Source: Lagierella massiliensis (GTDB lineage Bacteria > Bacillota > Clostridia > Tissierellales > Peptoniphilaceae). Taken from it: a DNA stretch of 64,000 bases. The stretch spans positions 62,001 to 126,000 of the forward strand of contig JAUNLT010000004.1 of the NCBI GenBank assembly GCA_030532135.1, written 5' to 3'. Position 1 is the first letter of the stretch, and each line of letters opens with the position of its first letter. A program made the translations under genes and the position numbers. The notes beneath the pieces were generated by a model. That model did not search any database. It worked only from the letters and a program-made list of their open reading frames with translations, and was not told the origin of the DNA. Below, one piece after another: positions 1-11,042 of this stretch.

Positions 1-1467
<1,467 letters not shown>

Positions 1468-1479
1468 AGGAGGAAAAAA

Positions 1480-1791
1480 ATGCCACAACAAATGATGAGC
1501 TCAATAGGCTTTATGGTGGTTGTCTTCGCAGCTATGTATTTTTTCATGATAAGACCTGCTCAAAAGAAAGAAAAAGAAGTGCGAAGAATGAGAGAGGCCT
1601 TAAAAGTTGGAGACAAGGTTATAACAATTGGGGGAATTAAAGGGACTGTGACTAAATTAGGAGATGACTTCGTAGTTATTGAAAGTTCAAATGCAAAAAC
1701 AAAGTTAGAATTTGTGAAGTCAGCCATTGGGACAGTAATAGCTAATGAAACTTCAACACCCTCAAAAGCAAAAGAAGATACTGTAAAATAA
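1480..1791 (+). CDS. yajC: YajC, Sec translocase accessory subunit
   Basis: A 103-residue single-pass membrane protein with one hydrophobic helix at about residues 8-25 (GFMVVVFAAMYFFMIRPAQ), then the family motif RPAQKKEKE and a small basic beta domain (GDKVITIGGIKGTV). YajC associates with SecDF at the translocon. An AAAGGAGG ribosome binding site precedes the ATG. In many Firmicutes secDF follows yajC; here the next gene is recJ and a strong terminator lies between, so this is the last gene of the queA operon. Confidence 0.95.
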   Translation: MPQQMMSSIGFMVVVFAAMYFFMIRPAQKKEKEVRRMREALKVGDKVITIGGIKGTVTKLGDDFVVIESSNAKTKLEFVKSAIGTVIANETSTPSKAKEDTVK

Positions 1792-1816
1792 ATGTTACTA
1801 TATATAAATTGAAAGG

Positions 1817-1857
1817 AAAGATAAGATATTTGGATTCAAATATTTTATCTTTTTTTG
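1817..1857 (+). terminator. Rho-independent terminator after yajC
   Basis: A 16-bp stem with one G-U pair (left arm 1817-1832, right arm 1837-1852, loop GATT) is followed by a run of T. It lies between yajC and recJ. It also covers most of a possible N-terminal extension of recJ, which argues against the upstream TTG at 1809 as the recJ start. Confidence 0.9.
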
Positions 1858-1865
1858 GTAAAAAA

Positions 1866-3602
1866 ATGAATAAATGGTTAATTAGAAAAGCAAATAAAGA
1901 ATACAAAAAAATATCAACAGATTTTAATATAAATAAAGTACTTGCAAAGATAATATCCAATAGGGATATAGAGTATAATCAAATTCCAAAATATTTAAAT
2001 CCCACTTCAGAAAATTCAATGCATGATCCTTTTTTAATGAAAGATATGGACAAGGCTGTGGATATAATTATTAGAGCATTGGACTCAAATAAACACATTA
2101 GAATTGTGGGAGACTACGATCAAGATGGAAATTCCGCAACTATGACTTTGATAGATGGGCTTCTGTTATTTACAGAAAATGTGTCATATGTCATACCACA
2201 TAGAATCCATGATGGATATGGAATATCTAAAGGAATTGTAGAGTCAGCTAAAAAAGAAGGAGTAGATTTAATTATAACTTGTGATAATGGTATTAGTTCT
2301 TTTGAGCCCATAGACTATGCAAAAGAATTGGGACTTGAAGTAATTGTTACAGACCATCATCAAATTGTAAAAAACGAGTATCAAGAAGATGTTTTACCGA
2401 ATGCTGATGCAGTTTTAAATCCCAATAGATCTGACTGTTCCTACCCTTTTAAGAAATTGTGTGGGGCAGGGGTTGCTTTTAAACTAATGTATGGACTATA
2501 TACAAAATTAGAAGCAGACTTAGATTATTTGATGGATTTGCTTGAGTATGTTGCGATGGGAACTGTAGCTGACATAGTAGATTTACTTGATGAGAACCGG
2601 TTTTTTGTTAAAGAAGGCCTTAAAAAAATCCATAAGACCAACAATTATGGAATAAAAGCTTTAATAAGAGAAGCAAAATTAGAACAAGAAAGCATTGACG
2701 TGTATAAAATAGGGTTTATACTTGGACCGTGTATAAATGCTGCTGGTAGACTTGATTCTGCAACTTTAGGTATAGAGTTATTCTTAGAAGAAAACATGGA
2801 AAGAGTAGATGAAATCGCACAAAAACTTGTGGAACTAAATGAAAAGAGAAAATCTCTAACAGAAGATGGACTAAAATTGGTGCTTGAAAAAATTGAAGAA
2901 GAAAAGTTATATGAAAATGATTTAATATTGGTTAAAGAAAAAACTATACACGAATCTCTAGCAGGAATTATTGCAGGAAGAGTAAAAGAACTTTACAACA
3001 GACCAACAATTGTCTTTACTTCAGCAGGTGATGAGGGGGTACTTAAAGGATCAGGAAGAAGTATAAGCGAATACGATATGTATGAAAATATATTTCCTTT
3101 TAAAGGTCTTTTAAAATCCTTTGGTGGTCACCCCATGGCTTGTGGGCTTTCTTTATTTGAAGAAAATTTTGATATTTTTTACTCAGGATTATTAGAGTCA
3201 TCAAAACTTACACCACAAGATTTGATTTCTAAAAAATATTTAGATACTCAATTGTATATAGATAAAATTAGTTTTGAATTAGTTGATTTAATTTCAGAAT
3301 TAGAACCCTATGGTATGGGAAATCCAAAACCGATTTTTGGAGATAGAAATATAAGAGTATTGAATATGAAAATACTTGGGAAAAACAAGAATACTTTAAA
3401 ACTTGAAATGGAAGCTAGAGGTAGGATTGTTGAGGGAATTTTATTTTCAAATTCTGAGAAAATAAAGGAAATCTATGATTTTATTCTCTCTAAGAAAAAA
3501 GGACAGTATGAATATCCTATTGTAGATATTTTATATTATCCAGATATAAATGAATTTATGGGAAATAAGAATTTACAATTAAAAATACAAGATATCCGTT
3601 AG
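1866..3602 (+). CDS. recJ: Single-stranded-DNA exonuclease RecJ
   Basis: A 578-residue 5'-3' ssDNA exonuclease of the DHH superfamily used in recombination and mismatch repair. Motifs in order: DYDQDG (near residue 83), CDNG, TDHHQ (near 162), the GAGVAFKL region, then DHHA1 with LAGIIAGRVK, GSGRS and FGGHPMACG (near 419). An in-frame TTG at 1809 would add 19 residues, but those codons form the terminator hairpin, so I chose ATG 1866, which begins MNKWLIRK as RecJ proteins commonly do. The ribosome binding site is weak. The second motif residue run DYDQDG has Gln where Ala or Val is usual. In relatives apt sits between recJ and rel; it is absent here. Confidence 0.95.
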   Translation: MNKWLIRKANKEYKKISTDFNINKVLAKIISNRDIEYNQIPKYLNPTSENSMHDPFLMKDMDKAVDIIIRALDSNKHIRIVGDYDQDGNSATMTLIDGLLLFTENVSYVIPHRIHDGYGISKGIVESAKKEGVDLIITCDNGISSFEPIDYAKELGLEVIVTDHHQIVKNEYQEDVLPNADAVLNPNRSDCSYPFKKLCGAGVAFKLMYGLYTKLEADLDYLMDLLEYVAMGTVADIVDLLDENRFFVKEGLKKIHKTNNYGIKALIREAKLEQESIDVYKIGFILGPCINAAGRLDSATLGIELFLEENMERVDEIAQKLVELNEKRKSLTEDGLKLVLEKIEEEKLYENDLILVKEKTIHESLAGIIAGRVKELYNRPTIVFTSAGDEGVLKGSGRSISEYDMYENIFPFKGLLKSFGGHPMACGLSLFEENFDIFYSGLLESSKLTPQDLISKKYLDTQLYIDKISFELVDLISELEPYGMGNPKPIFGDRNIRVLNMKILGKNKNTLKLEMEARGRIVEGILFSNSEKIKEIYDFILSKKKGQYEYPIVDILYYPDINEFMGNKNLQLKIQDIR

Positions 3603-3666
3603 ATTGTAGATTAATAAAAAATATGATAGTATTAAGTTATTATTTAAAGCTATGGAGGTGTGTAAA

Positions 3667-5823
3667 ATGCTTGAAAGCTTATTAGTTAAAATTGAATCTT
3701 ATAATCCAAGGTCAGATAAAGAGCTTATTACTAGAGCGTATAATCTTGCTAAAAAGCTTCATGAAGGACAATTTAGAAGTTCAGGTGAGCCCTATTTTAT
3801 ACATCCAGTGGCTGTAGCAAATATACTAGCAGACCTTAATATGGACGATGAAACAATAGTGGCAGGTCTACTGCACGATGTCATTGAAGATACAGATATT
3901 TCTAATGAAGAAGTTTCAGAAATATTTGGAGATGAAATTACTTTATTAGTTGAAGGGGTAACTAAACTAAAAAAAATTAATTATAAATCTAAACAAGAAA
4001 ATCAGGCGGAAAACCTTCGCAAGATGGTTCTTGCAATGTCTAAAGATATTAGAGTTATTATTGTTAAATTAGCAGATAGGCTTCACAATATGCGTACTTT
4101 AGAGTATATGGAAAGAACTAAACAAATTGAAAAAGCCACTGAAACTTTAGAAATTTATGCACCACTAGCACATAGATTAGGTATTAGCACAATTAAATGG
4201 GAGCTTGAAGACTTAAGTTTAAGATATTTAGAACCAAAAATTTACTATAATTTAGTAGAAAAAGTTAAGCTTAAACGAAAAGAAAGAGAGTCTTTTATAC
4301 AAGATATTATATCAGTTTTAAATCTTGCCACAGAAGAATTGGGCATTAAAGGTGAAATAAGCGGAAGACCTAAGAGTATTTATAGTATCTATCGTAAAAT
4401 GTATCATCAGGGGAAGGCTTTTGAAGAAATCTTTGATCTTTCTGCTGTTAGAGTCATAACAGATAGTATTAAAAGTTGTTATGGTGTCTTAGGTGCCGTT
4501 CACACTTTATGGAAACCTATACCAGGTAGGTTTAAAGATTATATTGCAATGCCAAAGGCAAATTTATATCAGTCTCTTCACACTACTGTAATTGGTCCTA
4601 GAGGAGAAATTTTTGAAGTACAAATTAGAACTTATGAGATGCATAGAACAGCTGAATATGGTATAGCTGCACACTGGAAATACAAAGAGGGAACTACAAG
4701 TAAAAAATCATCTTTAGATGATAAATTAACCTGGATTAGAGAGCTGATGGAATGGCAAAAAGATATGTCAGACTCTAGGGAATTTATAAATTCTTTTAAG
4801 GAGAATTTCACTTCAGACGAAGTATTTGTATTTTCTCCCAAAGGTGATGTTATTGAGCTTAGAGAAGGCTCTACACCGATAGACTTTGCCTATAGAGTTC
4901 ACTCTGCTGTTGGAAACAAATGTGTTGGAGCAAAAGTCGATGGAAGAATTGTACCTTTAACATATAAATTAAAAACAGGTAATATTGTAGAGATACTTAC
5001 TTCTGCATCATCTCCAGGACCAAGTAGGGATTGGCTTAAAATTGTTAAAACATCTCAAGCAAGACAGAAAATAAAACAATATTTTAAAAAGAAAGAAAGA
5101 GATAGCAATATAATTAAAGGTAGAGATATGCTTGAAAAAGAAGTTAGAAAACAAGGATATACCTTTAGTGAAATATTAAAAGAAGAATGGCTTTTGAATG
5201 TTATGGAGCGAATGTCTTTTAAAACATTAGATGATATGTATGCATCTATTGGATTTGGAAGTACGCCTCTTACACAGATTATGCCTAAGCTTAAAGAACT
5301 TCATAAAGAATATTACAAGACTGATGAAGAAGTTGAAGATAAGCCTGAAGTTGAAATTAGCAAATTACCCGAATCTTCTGATCATGGTATAATTTTGAAA
5401 GGTGTAGATAATATTCAGATTAAAATAGCTAAGTGCTGTAATCCTGTACCCGGAGATGAAATTGTAGGATATATTACAAGGGGAAGGGGAGTTTCAGTTC
5501 ATAGAAAAGATTGTTCAAATATAGTAAATTTGGATGATAAAAACAGGTTGATTGATGTGTATTGGGATGCACAGGAAGATTCTACCTACAATGTAGAAAT
5601 TCAAATAGTTGCATTCGATAGATTTGGATACCTTGCGAACCTCACTTCTAAAATATCAGAACTTGGGACTGATACAAAAGGATTAAATGTTATAAAAAAC
5701 AAAGATAAAACCTATACTATTAATATAATAGTAGAAGTAAGCCATACAAAACAGATAAATGAAATTTTACAAGCACTTAGAAGTATAAAAGGAACACTTG
5801 ATGTTTATAGGGTGACAGCATAA
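3667..5823 (+). CDS. rel: Bifunctional (p)ppGpp synthetase/hydrolase
   Basis: A 718-residue RSH protein that makes and degrades the alarmone (p)ppGpp. An HD hydrolase domain (HPVAVA, LLHDVIEDTD near residue 68) is followed by the synthetase domain with GRPKSIYSIYRK and RFKDYIAMPK; the RxKD form is the signature of bifunctional Rel rather than RelA. TGS (VFVFSPKGDVIELREGSTP), a zinc-finger/helical region with KCCNPVPGDEI, and a C-terminal ACT domain follow. An upstream ATG at 3652 overlaps the GGAGGTG ribosome binding site (3654-3660), so ATG 3667 is preferred. The stop overlaps the dtd start by one base. Confidence 0.97.
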   Translation: MLESLLVKIESYNPRSDKELITRAYNLAKKLHEGQFRSSGEPYFIHPVAVANILADLNMDDETIVAGLLHDVIEDTDISNEEVSEIFGDEITLLVEGVTKLKKINYKSKQENQAENLRKMVLAMSKDIRVIIVKLADRLHNMRTLEYMERTKQIEKATETLEIYAPLAHRLGISTIKWELEDLSLRYLEPKIYYNLVEKVKLKRKERESFIQDIISVLNLATEELGIKGEISGRPKSIYSIYRKMYHQGKAFEEIFDLSAVRVITDSIKSCYGVLGAVHTLWKPIPGRFKDYIAMPKANLYQSLHTTVIGPRGEIFEVQIRTYEMHRTAEYGIAAHWKYKEGTTSKKSSLDDKLTWIRELMEWQKDMSDSREFINSFKENFTSDEVFVFSPKGDVIELREGSTPIDFAYRVHSAVGNKCVGAKVDGRIVPLTYKLKTGNIVEILTSASSPGPSRDWLKIVKTSQARQKIKQYFKKKERDSNIIKGRDMLEKEVRKQGYTFSEILKEEWLLNVMERMSFKTLDDMYASIGFGSTPLTQIMPKLKELHKEYYKTDEEVEDKPEVEISKLPESSDHGIILKGVDNIQIKIAKCCNPVPGDEIVGYITRGRGVSVHRKDCSNIVNLDDKNRLIDVYWDAQEDSTYNVEIQIVAFDRFGYLANLTSKISELGTDTKGLNVIKNKDKTYTINIIVEVSHTKQINEILQALRSIKGTLDVYRVTA

Positions 5824-6275
5824 TGCGAGCTATTATACAAAAAGTTAAAAGAGCAAAGGTAACAGTTGAAGACAATATTATAGGAGAAATAGCAAAGGGA
5901 TTTTTAGTATTATTGGCTGTACATGAGAATGATACAGAAGATGATTTAAATTATATTTTAAAAAAGGTATCAAAACTTAGAGTTTTTGAAGATGAAAATG
6001 ATAAAATGAATCTTTCTATTCAAGATATTAAAGGAGAATTTTTGATAGTTTCTCAATTTACTCTATATGGAGATGTAAGAAAAGGAAATAGACCTAGTTT
6101 TAGTGAATCTGCAAAACTAGAAAAGGCAAATAAATACTATGAAATATTTGTGGATAGATTGAAAAGACAAACAGGACTAAATGTTCAAACAGGTAAGTTT
6201 CAAGCTCATATGGAGGTTGAACTTGTCAATGATGGGCCTGTAACTATACAATTAGACAGTAGTAAATTATATTAG
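5823..6275 (+). CDS. dtd: D-aminoacyl-tRNA deacylase
   Basis: A 150-residue DTD enzyme that removes D-amino acids (and glycine mischarged on tRNA-Ala) from tRNA. The two active-site signatures are present: SQFTLYGD near residue 78 and NDGPVT near 137, the latter holding the Gly-cisPro proofreading element. Starts MRAIIQKVKRAKVTV, the usual N-terminus. The ATG shares its A with the rel TAA, a TAATG junction that suggests translational coupling. Rel-dtd adjacency is widespread in Firmicutes. Confidence 0.97.
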   Translation: MRAIIQKVKRAKVTVEDNIIGEIAKGFLVLLAVHENDTEDDLNYILKKVSKLRVFEDENDKMNLSIQDIKGEFLIVSQFTLYGDVRKGNRPSFSESAKLEKANKYYEIFVDRLKRQTGLNVQTGKFQAHMEVELVNDGPVTIQLDSSKLY

Positions 6276-6283
6276 GAGAACCT

Positions 6284-6892
6284 ATGGATGTTTTAAAAAT
6301 AGAGACTAGAAGATTGGTAGAAAATATTTATGTATTAATAAAAAATGATAGTGCTATCATTATAGATCCTGGCTATGAATATGAATCTGTTGTAGATCTA
6401 ATAGAAAATAGAAAATTAAAGCCTCAAATGATTCTTTTAACTCACGGTCATGCAGATCATATTGCTTCATGTGAAAGTCTTAGAGAAAAATACAATATTC
6501 CCATTTATGCAAATGAAAATGAGAAAGAATTATTGAAAGATCCAAACTTAAACTTAAGTGCATCAATGTATGGTCCTATAAGTTTAGAAGCAGATTTTTT
6601 AATAAATGAAGGATCAAAGGTTGAGTTTGAAGGAGAAAATATAGAATTTATTTATACCCCTGGACATACTATTGGAAGTCAAATTATAAAGATTGGTACA
6701 AATTTATTCACAGGTGATACATTATTTAGGAATTCAATAGGTAGAACAGATTTACCTACGAGTAGTGTAAAAGATATGAAAAATTCTTTAGAAAAAATAA
6801 AATTATTAGATGATGAATTAATAGTTTATCCTGGACATAATTCTCAATCCAGCATAGGTGATGAAAAAAAATATAATCAGTTTTTAATTTGA
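6284..6892 (+). CDS. Metallo-beta-lactamase-fold hydrolase (glyoxalase II-like)
   Basis: A 202-residue single-domain hydrolase of the YcbL/GloB group. Metal ligands are visible as LTHGHADH (near residue 52), PGHTIGS (near 125), GDTLF with the bridging Asp (near 145) and a final PGH (near 182). Proteins of this type hydrolyse thioesters such as S-lactoylglutathione analogues, but the substrate here cannot be told from sequence. It follows dtd by eight bases with an AGGAG site, the position this family usually has after rel-dtd in clostridia. Its last codons overlap the candidate promoter of the valS leader. Confidence 0.9.
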   Translation: MDVLKIETRRLVENIYVLIKNDSAIIIDPGYEYESVVDLIENRKLKPQMILLTHGHADHIASCESLREKYNIPIYANENEKELLKDPNLNLSASMYGPISLEADFLINEGSKVEFEGENIEFIYTPGHTIGSQIIKIGTNLFTGDTLFRNSIGRTDLPTSSVKDMKNSLEKIKLLDDELIVYPGHNSQSSIGDEKKYNQFLI

Positions 6893-6917
6893 TATTTTTA
6901 ATAAAATATGATAATAT
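6889..6917 (+). promoter_or_regulatory. Candidate promoter for the valS leader
   Basis: TTGATA (6889-6894), a 17-base spacer and TAATAT (6912-6917) form a plausible sigma-A promoter just before the T-box RNA. The -35 element overlaps the end of the upstream hydrolase gene. Confidence 0.55.
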
Positions 6918-6938
6918 TTTTTTAAATTTGATATTTAC

Positions 6939-7128
6939 GTTGAAAAAGAGGAGTAAATTAAAGTAATTTTTCAGAGAGAAAGAGTTTGGTGAGATCTTTC
7001 AATTGCTTTTATTGAAAGTTGCTTTGGAGTAATGTTGATTACATTATAATCATTTGAGTGTCATTTATTAATGAAAATTAGGTGGTAACACGGAACCCTT
7101 CGTCCTAAGTGGATGAAGGGATTTTTTA
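6939..7128 (+). promoter_or_regulatory. T-box leader controlling valS
   Basis: This leader senses uncharged tRNA-Val and antiterminates. Stem I shows the AGAGAG bulge near 6972 and the distal GGTGAGA loop. The specifier codon is GTT at 7018-7020, inside GAAAGTTGCTTTGGAGT. The T-box core AGGTGGTAACACGG lies at 7080-7093; its TGGT would pair with an A73-CCA tRNA end, as expected for tRNA-Val. A 10-bp terminator (7096-7105 with 7111-7120) followed by ATTTTTTATT ends the element. Confidence 0.96.
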
Positions 7129-7143
7129 TTGAAGGAGTTTATT

Positions 7144-9798
7144 ATGAAAAATTTAGAAAAAAATTATGATCCTAAATCCTTTGAAGATAAGATATATAAG
7201 ACTTGGAAGGATAATGGATATTTTAGAGCTGAAGTTGACAAAGAAAAGAAACCTTTTACTATTGTAATGCCCCCTCCAAATGTAACAGGTGTTCTTCATC
7301 TTGGACATGCTCTGAACAATACACTTCAAGATATTTTAATTAGAAGAAAAAGAATGCAAGGATACAGTGCATTATGGGTTCCTGGTACAGATCATGCAAG
7401 TATTTCTACAGAAATGAAAGTAGTACAAAAGATAGAATCAGAAGGTAAATCAAAAAAAGATTTAGGAAGAGAAAAATTTCTTGAAGAAGCTTGGAACTGG
7501 ACTAGAGAATATGGTGGAAATATTAAGAATCAACTTGAAAAATTAGGGGTTTCTTGTGATTGGTCAAGGGAAGCATTTACCTTAGATGACAATTTATCTG
7601 ATGCAGTATTAGAAGTGTTTATAAAGATGTACAATGAAGGTCTTATCTACCGTGGAGATCGAATTGTAAATTGGTGTGTTTCTTGTGGAACAGCAATATC
7701 CGATGCTGAGGTTGAACATGAGGATGAGGAAGGCAAATTATGGCATATTAAATATCCTTTTAAAAATAAAGAAGGATATATAGTTATTGCAACCACTAGA
7801 CCAGAAACCATGCTTGGAGACTTAGCTGTAGCTGTAAATCCTGAAGATGAAAGATATAAAGATATAGTAGGTGAGAAATTGGTTCTTCCTCTTGTAGACA
7901 GAGAAATTCCTATAATTGCAGATAGTTATGTAGAAATGGAATTTGGTACAGGAATGGTTAAAATTACTCCATCACATGATCCTAATGACTTTGAAATAGG
8001 TGAAAGGCATAATCTAGGACAATGTCTAGTCATAGATCCAACAGGACATATTTCACAGGGATATGGGAAATATTCTGGCATGGATAGATTTGAAGCTAGA
8101 AGAGAAATACTTAAAGACCTAGAAGAGATTGGATTACTAGATAAGATAGAAAATCACAGCCATGCAGTAGGGCATTGTGAAAGATGTAAGACAATTATTG
8201 AACCAATGGTATCAAAACAATGGTTTGTTAAGATGGAAAAATTTGCTAAAGACGCTTTAGAAGCTTACGATAGTGGAAAACTCAATTTAATTCCAAATAG
8301 GTTGGGAAAAACTTATGAAAATTGGTTAACTAATACTAGAGATTGGTGTATTTCTAGGCAACTATGGTGGGGTCATAGAATTCCTGTCTACTACTGCAAA
8401 GATTGTGGAGAGGTAATAGTTTCAAAGACTAAAATAGAAAAATGCCCTTCATGTAAAAGTACAAATATTGTACAAGATCCTGACACTTTAGATACTTGGT
8501 TTTCTTCAGCATTGTGGCCTTTTTCAACTTTAGGCTGGCCTCATGAAACTAAGGACTTAGATTATTTTTTCCCAACACAAGTTTTAGTAACAGGATATGA
8601 TATTATTTTCTTTTGGGTAATTAGGATGGTCTTTTCATCAATTTACAACATGGGGGAGGTTCCATTTAAAGACGTATACTTTACTGGACTTATTAGAGAT
8701 TCTCAAGGAAGAAAGATGTCTAAATCTTTAAATAATGGTATAGATCCCCTTGAAGTTATCGAAAATTACGGTGCAGATGCACTAAGATTTACTTTAGTAA
8801 CAGGAAACTCTCCAGGAAATGATATGAGATTTTATATGGAGAGGGTTGAAGCGAATAGAAACTTTGCTAATAAGCTTTGGAATGCTACAAGATTTATATT
8901 TATGAATTTAAAAGAAGAAAAAATAAAAGACATATCGAATGTAAAACTTGAAGTAGAAGACAAGTGGATTATTTCAGAACTCAATACTTTAATAAAAAAT
9001 GTAGATCAAAATATTGATAAGTATGAAATAGGACTTGCTGCGGATAAGATTTATGATTTTATTTGGAATGAATTTTGTGATTGGTATATAGAACTAGTTA
9101 AACCTAGATTATATGATAATAACGTTGAGGAATCTGAAATTGCAGCTCAATCAACTTTAATATACGTGCTTGAAAATGTAATTAAACTTCTTCATCCTTT
9201 CATGCCTTTTATTACTGAAGAAATATACTCTATAATGCCAAATAGAAAAGACATGTTGATAAATGAATCATGGCCAAAATACAATGATGAGAATGTATAT
9301 AATGATGAAGTTGAAGATGTAAATATTTTAATAGAAGCTACAAAGGCTATAAGAAATGCAAGAGCTGAGCTTGATATTGCACCTAGTAAAAAAGCAGATT
9401 TATTTCTAATGGTTGACAATGATAAAATAAAAAATAAACTTAAAAATATTTCAAGGCATTTTAAAACTGTCGCATCTGTAAGTGAGGTACAATTTGTAGA
9501 TGAAAATATCCAGTCAAGGGACTTCATTTCTATTGTTCAAGACGGATTTAAAGGTTTTATACCACTAGATGAACTTATTGACTATAACAAGGAGTTAGAT
9601 AGACTTACTAAAGAACAGGATAGACTTACTTCTGAAATAAATAGAGCAGAAGGTAAACTGAAGAATAAAAACTTTGTAGATAAAGCTCCAGAAAAAGTTG
9701 TTAATGAAGAGAGAGAAAAATTACAAAAGTATATTGCAATGAAAGAAGAAGTTGACTCAGCTCTAGTTAAAGTGAGATTAAAAGTAAATGAATTATAA
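7144..9798 (+). CDS. valS: Valyl-tRNA synthetase
   Basis: An 884-residue class I synthetase. The HIGH-type motif is in PPPNVTGVLHLGHA (near residue 42) and KMSKS in GRKMSKSLNN (near 523). The CP1 editing domain carries TTRPETMLGD. Zinc-binding pairs CVSC, CERC and a CKDC...CPSC ribbon are visible, and a coiled coil ends the protein (from about residue 815). ATG 7144 is preceded by GAAGGAG at correct spacing; a TTG at 7129 overlaps that site and is rejected. Expression is controlled by the Val T-box directly upstream. It overlaps folC by 11 bases. Confidence 0.98.
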   Translation: MKNLEKNYDPKSFEDKIYKTWKDNGYFRAEVDKEKKPFTIVMPPPNVTGVLHLGHALNNTLQDILIRRKRMQGYSALWVPGTDHASISTEMKVVQKIESEGKSKKDLGREKFLEEAWNWTREYGGNIKNQLEKLGVSCDWSREAFTLDDNLSDAVLEVFIKMYNEGLIYRGDRIVNWCVSCGTAISDAEVEHEDEEGKLWHIKYPFKNKEGYIVIATTRPETMLGDLAVAVNPEDERYKDIVGEKLVLPLVDREIPIIADSYVEMEFGTGMVKITPSHDPNDFEIGERHNLGQCLVIDPTGHISQGYGKYSGMDRFEARREILKDLEEIGLLDKIENHSHAVGHCERCKTIIEPMVSKQWFVKMEKFAKDALEAYDSGKLNLIPNRLGKTYENWLTNTRDWCISRQLWWGHRIPVYYCKDCGEVIVSKTKIEKCPSCKSTNIVQDPDTLDTWFSSALWPFSTLGWPHETKDLDYFFPTQVLVTGYDIIFFWVIRMVFSSIYNMGEVPFKDVYFTGLIRDSQGRKMSKSLNNGIDPLEVIENYGADALRFTLVTGNSPGNDMRFYMERVEANRNFANKLWNATRFIFMNLKEEKIKDISNVKLEVEDKWIISELNTLIKNVDQNIDKYEIGLAADKIYDFIWNEFCDWYIELVKPRLYDNNVEESEIAAQSTLIYVLENVIKLLHPFMPFITEEIYSIMPNRKDMLINESWPKYNDENVYNDEVEDVNILIEATKAIRNARAELDIAPSKKADLFLMVDNDKIKNKLKNISRHFKTVASVSEVQFVDENIQSRDFISIVQDGFKGFIPLDELIDYNKELDRLTKEQDRLTSEINRAEGKLKNKNFVDKAPEKVVNEEREKLQKYIAMKEEVDSALVKVRLKVNEL

Positions 9799-11041
9799 AA
9801 AAGCTCTAAATATAATTGAAAATGTAAAATATGGTCATAGTAAGGACTCTTATAATTTTAAAAGAGTCCTTGATCTATTGGAATTAAATATTGATAAGAA
9901 AAAGATTATTCAGATTGCTGGAACAAATGGTAAAGGCTCTGTAGGAACTTTCTTATCCACAATGCTTTTAGAACAGGGATATAATGTTTTACATTTTTCA
10001 TCTCCCCATTTAGAAAGGTACGAAGAGAGAATAAAATATAACTTATTGCCTATTTCAGAAAAAATGTTAATAGGGAATTTAGAATCCATACTATCAAAAA
10101 TAAAATTAGAAGAATTTAGATCTTTGAATTATTTTGAAGTTTCATTTTTGTTGGCACTTCAGACATTTAGTATGCTAGAAACTGATTATTTTATTATAGA
10201 GACAGGTATTGGTGGCAGATATGATATTACAAATGTATTTGACGATAATTTACTTAGTATAATTACCACAATACATTTTGACCACCAAGATATTTTAGGA
10301 AGCACTTTGGAGGAAATAACTTTTCACAAGTCGGGTATAATTAAAGAAAATAGAAAAGTAGTCTCTTTTAAACACAATGAGGCTGTAGATAAGATATTGA
10401 TTGAACAATCGAAATTTAAAAATGCTAAGTTGAAATTTTTAGATAATAATGATTATAATATAGAAAACATGGATTTAAAAGGGACAAAATTTTCATACGG
10501 CAATTTTAAATTAAAAACTAAAGTTTTAGGATCATATCAAGTAAAAAACATCTCATTAGCTATACTTGCTCTGTTTAATATTTTGCTAGATCCAAATTTA
10601 AAAAAGATACAATCAGCTGTTGAGAAACTTTATTTTGAAGGTAGAATGGAAGTTGTCAGCGAAAAACCACTTATAATTTTAGATGGAGCTCATAACTTTG
10701 AAGGCATTAAATCTTTAGAAAAAAATATTTATGATTTAAAATTAGATAATTATAACTTAATATTAGGTTCTATGAAAGACAAAAACGTGAAAGATCATTT
10801 GAATTCTATTATTAAACGAGCAAAGAAAATAATTTTAACTAAAATTGATTATGAAAGGGCTATGGATCCACGAGATTTTTTAAAAGTAATTGATGATTTT
10901 AAAGGTGAAAAAGTTATAATTGACAGCGTAGAAGAAACATGTAATTTTATAAAAAATGAAATAGATAAAGATGAAAAAGTAATTATAACAGGATCTTTGT
11001 ATTTAATAGGAGAATTTAAGAATAAATTAAAGGATGAATAA
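9788..11041 (+). CDS. folC: Folylpolyglutamate synthase/dihydrofolate synthase
   Basis: A 417-residue Mur-ligase-family enzyme that adds glutamates to folates. The ATP loop GTNGKGSV (near residue 45), SSPHLERYEERI, the ETGIGGRYDITNVF motif, TTIHFDHQDILG and LDGAHN (near 298) are all present. It begins inside the end of valS, and valS-folC is a common clostridial pair. With folD later in the window it covers one-carbon cofactor metabolism. Folate synthase versus pure polyglutamylation activity cannot be separated from sequence. Confidence 0.96.
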   Translation: MNYKKALNIIENVKYGHSKDSYNFKRVLDLLELNIDKKKIIQIAGTNGKGSVGTFLSTMLLEQGYNVLHFSSPHLERYEERIKYNLLPISEKMLIGNLESILSKIKLEEFRSLNYFEVSFLLALQTFSMLETDYFIIETGIGGRYDITNVFDDNLLSIITTIHFDHQDILGSTLEEITFHKSGIIKENRKVVSFKHNEAVDKILIEQSKFKNAKLKFLDNNDYNIENMDLKGTKFSYGNFKLKTKVLGSYQVKNISLAILALFNILLDPNLKKIQSAVEKLYFEGRMEVVSEKPLIILDGAHNFEGIKSLEKNIYDLKLDNYNLILGSMKDKNVKDHLNSIIKRAKKIILTKIDYERAMDPRDFLKVIDDFKGEKVIIDSVEETCNFIKNEIDKDEKVIITGSLYLIGEFKNKLKDE

Positions 11042-11042
11042 C

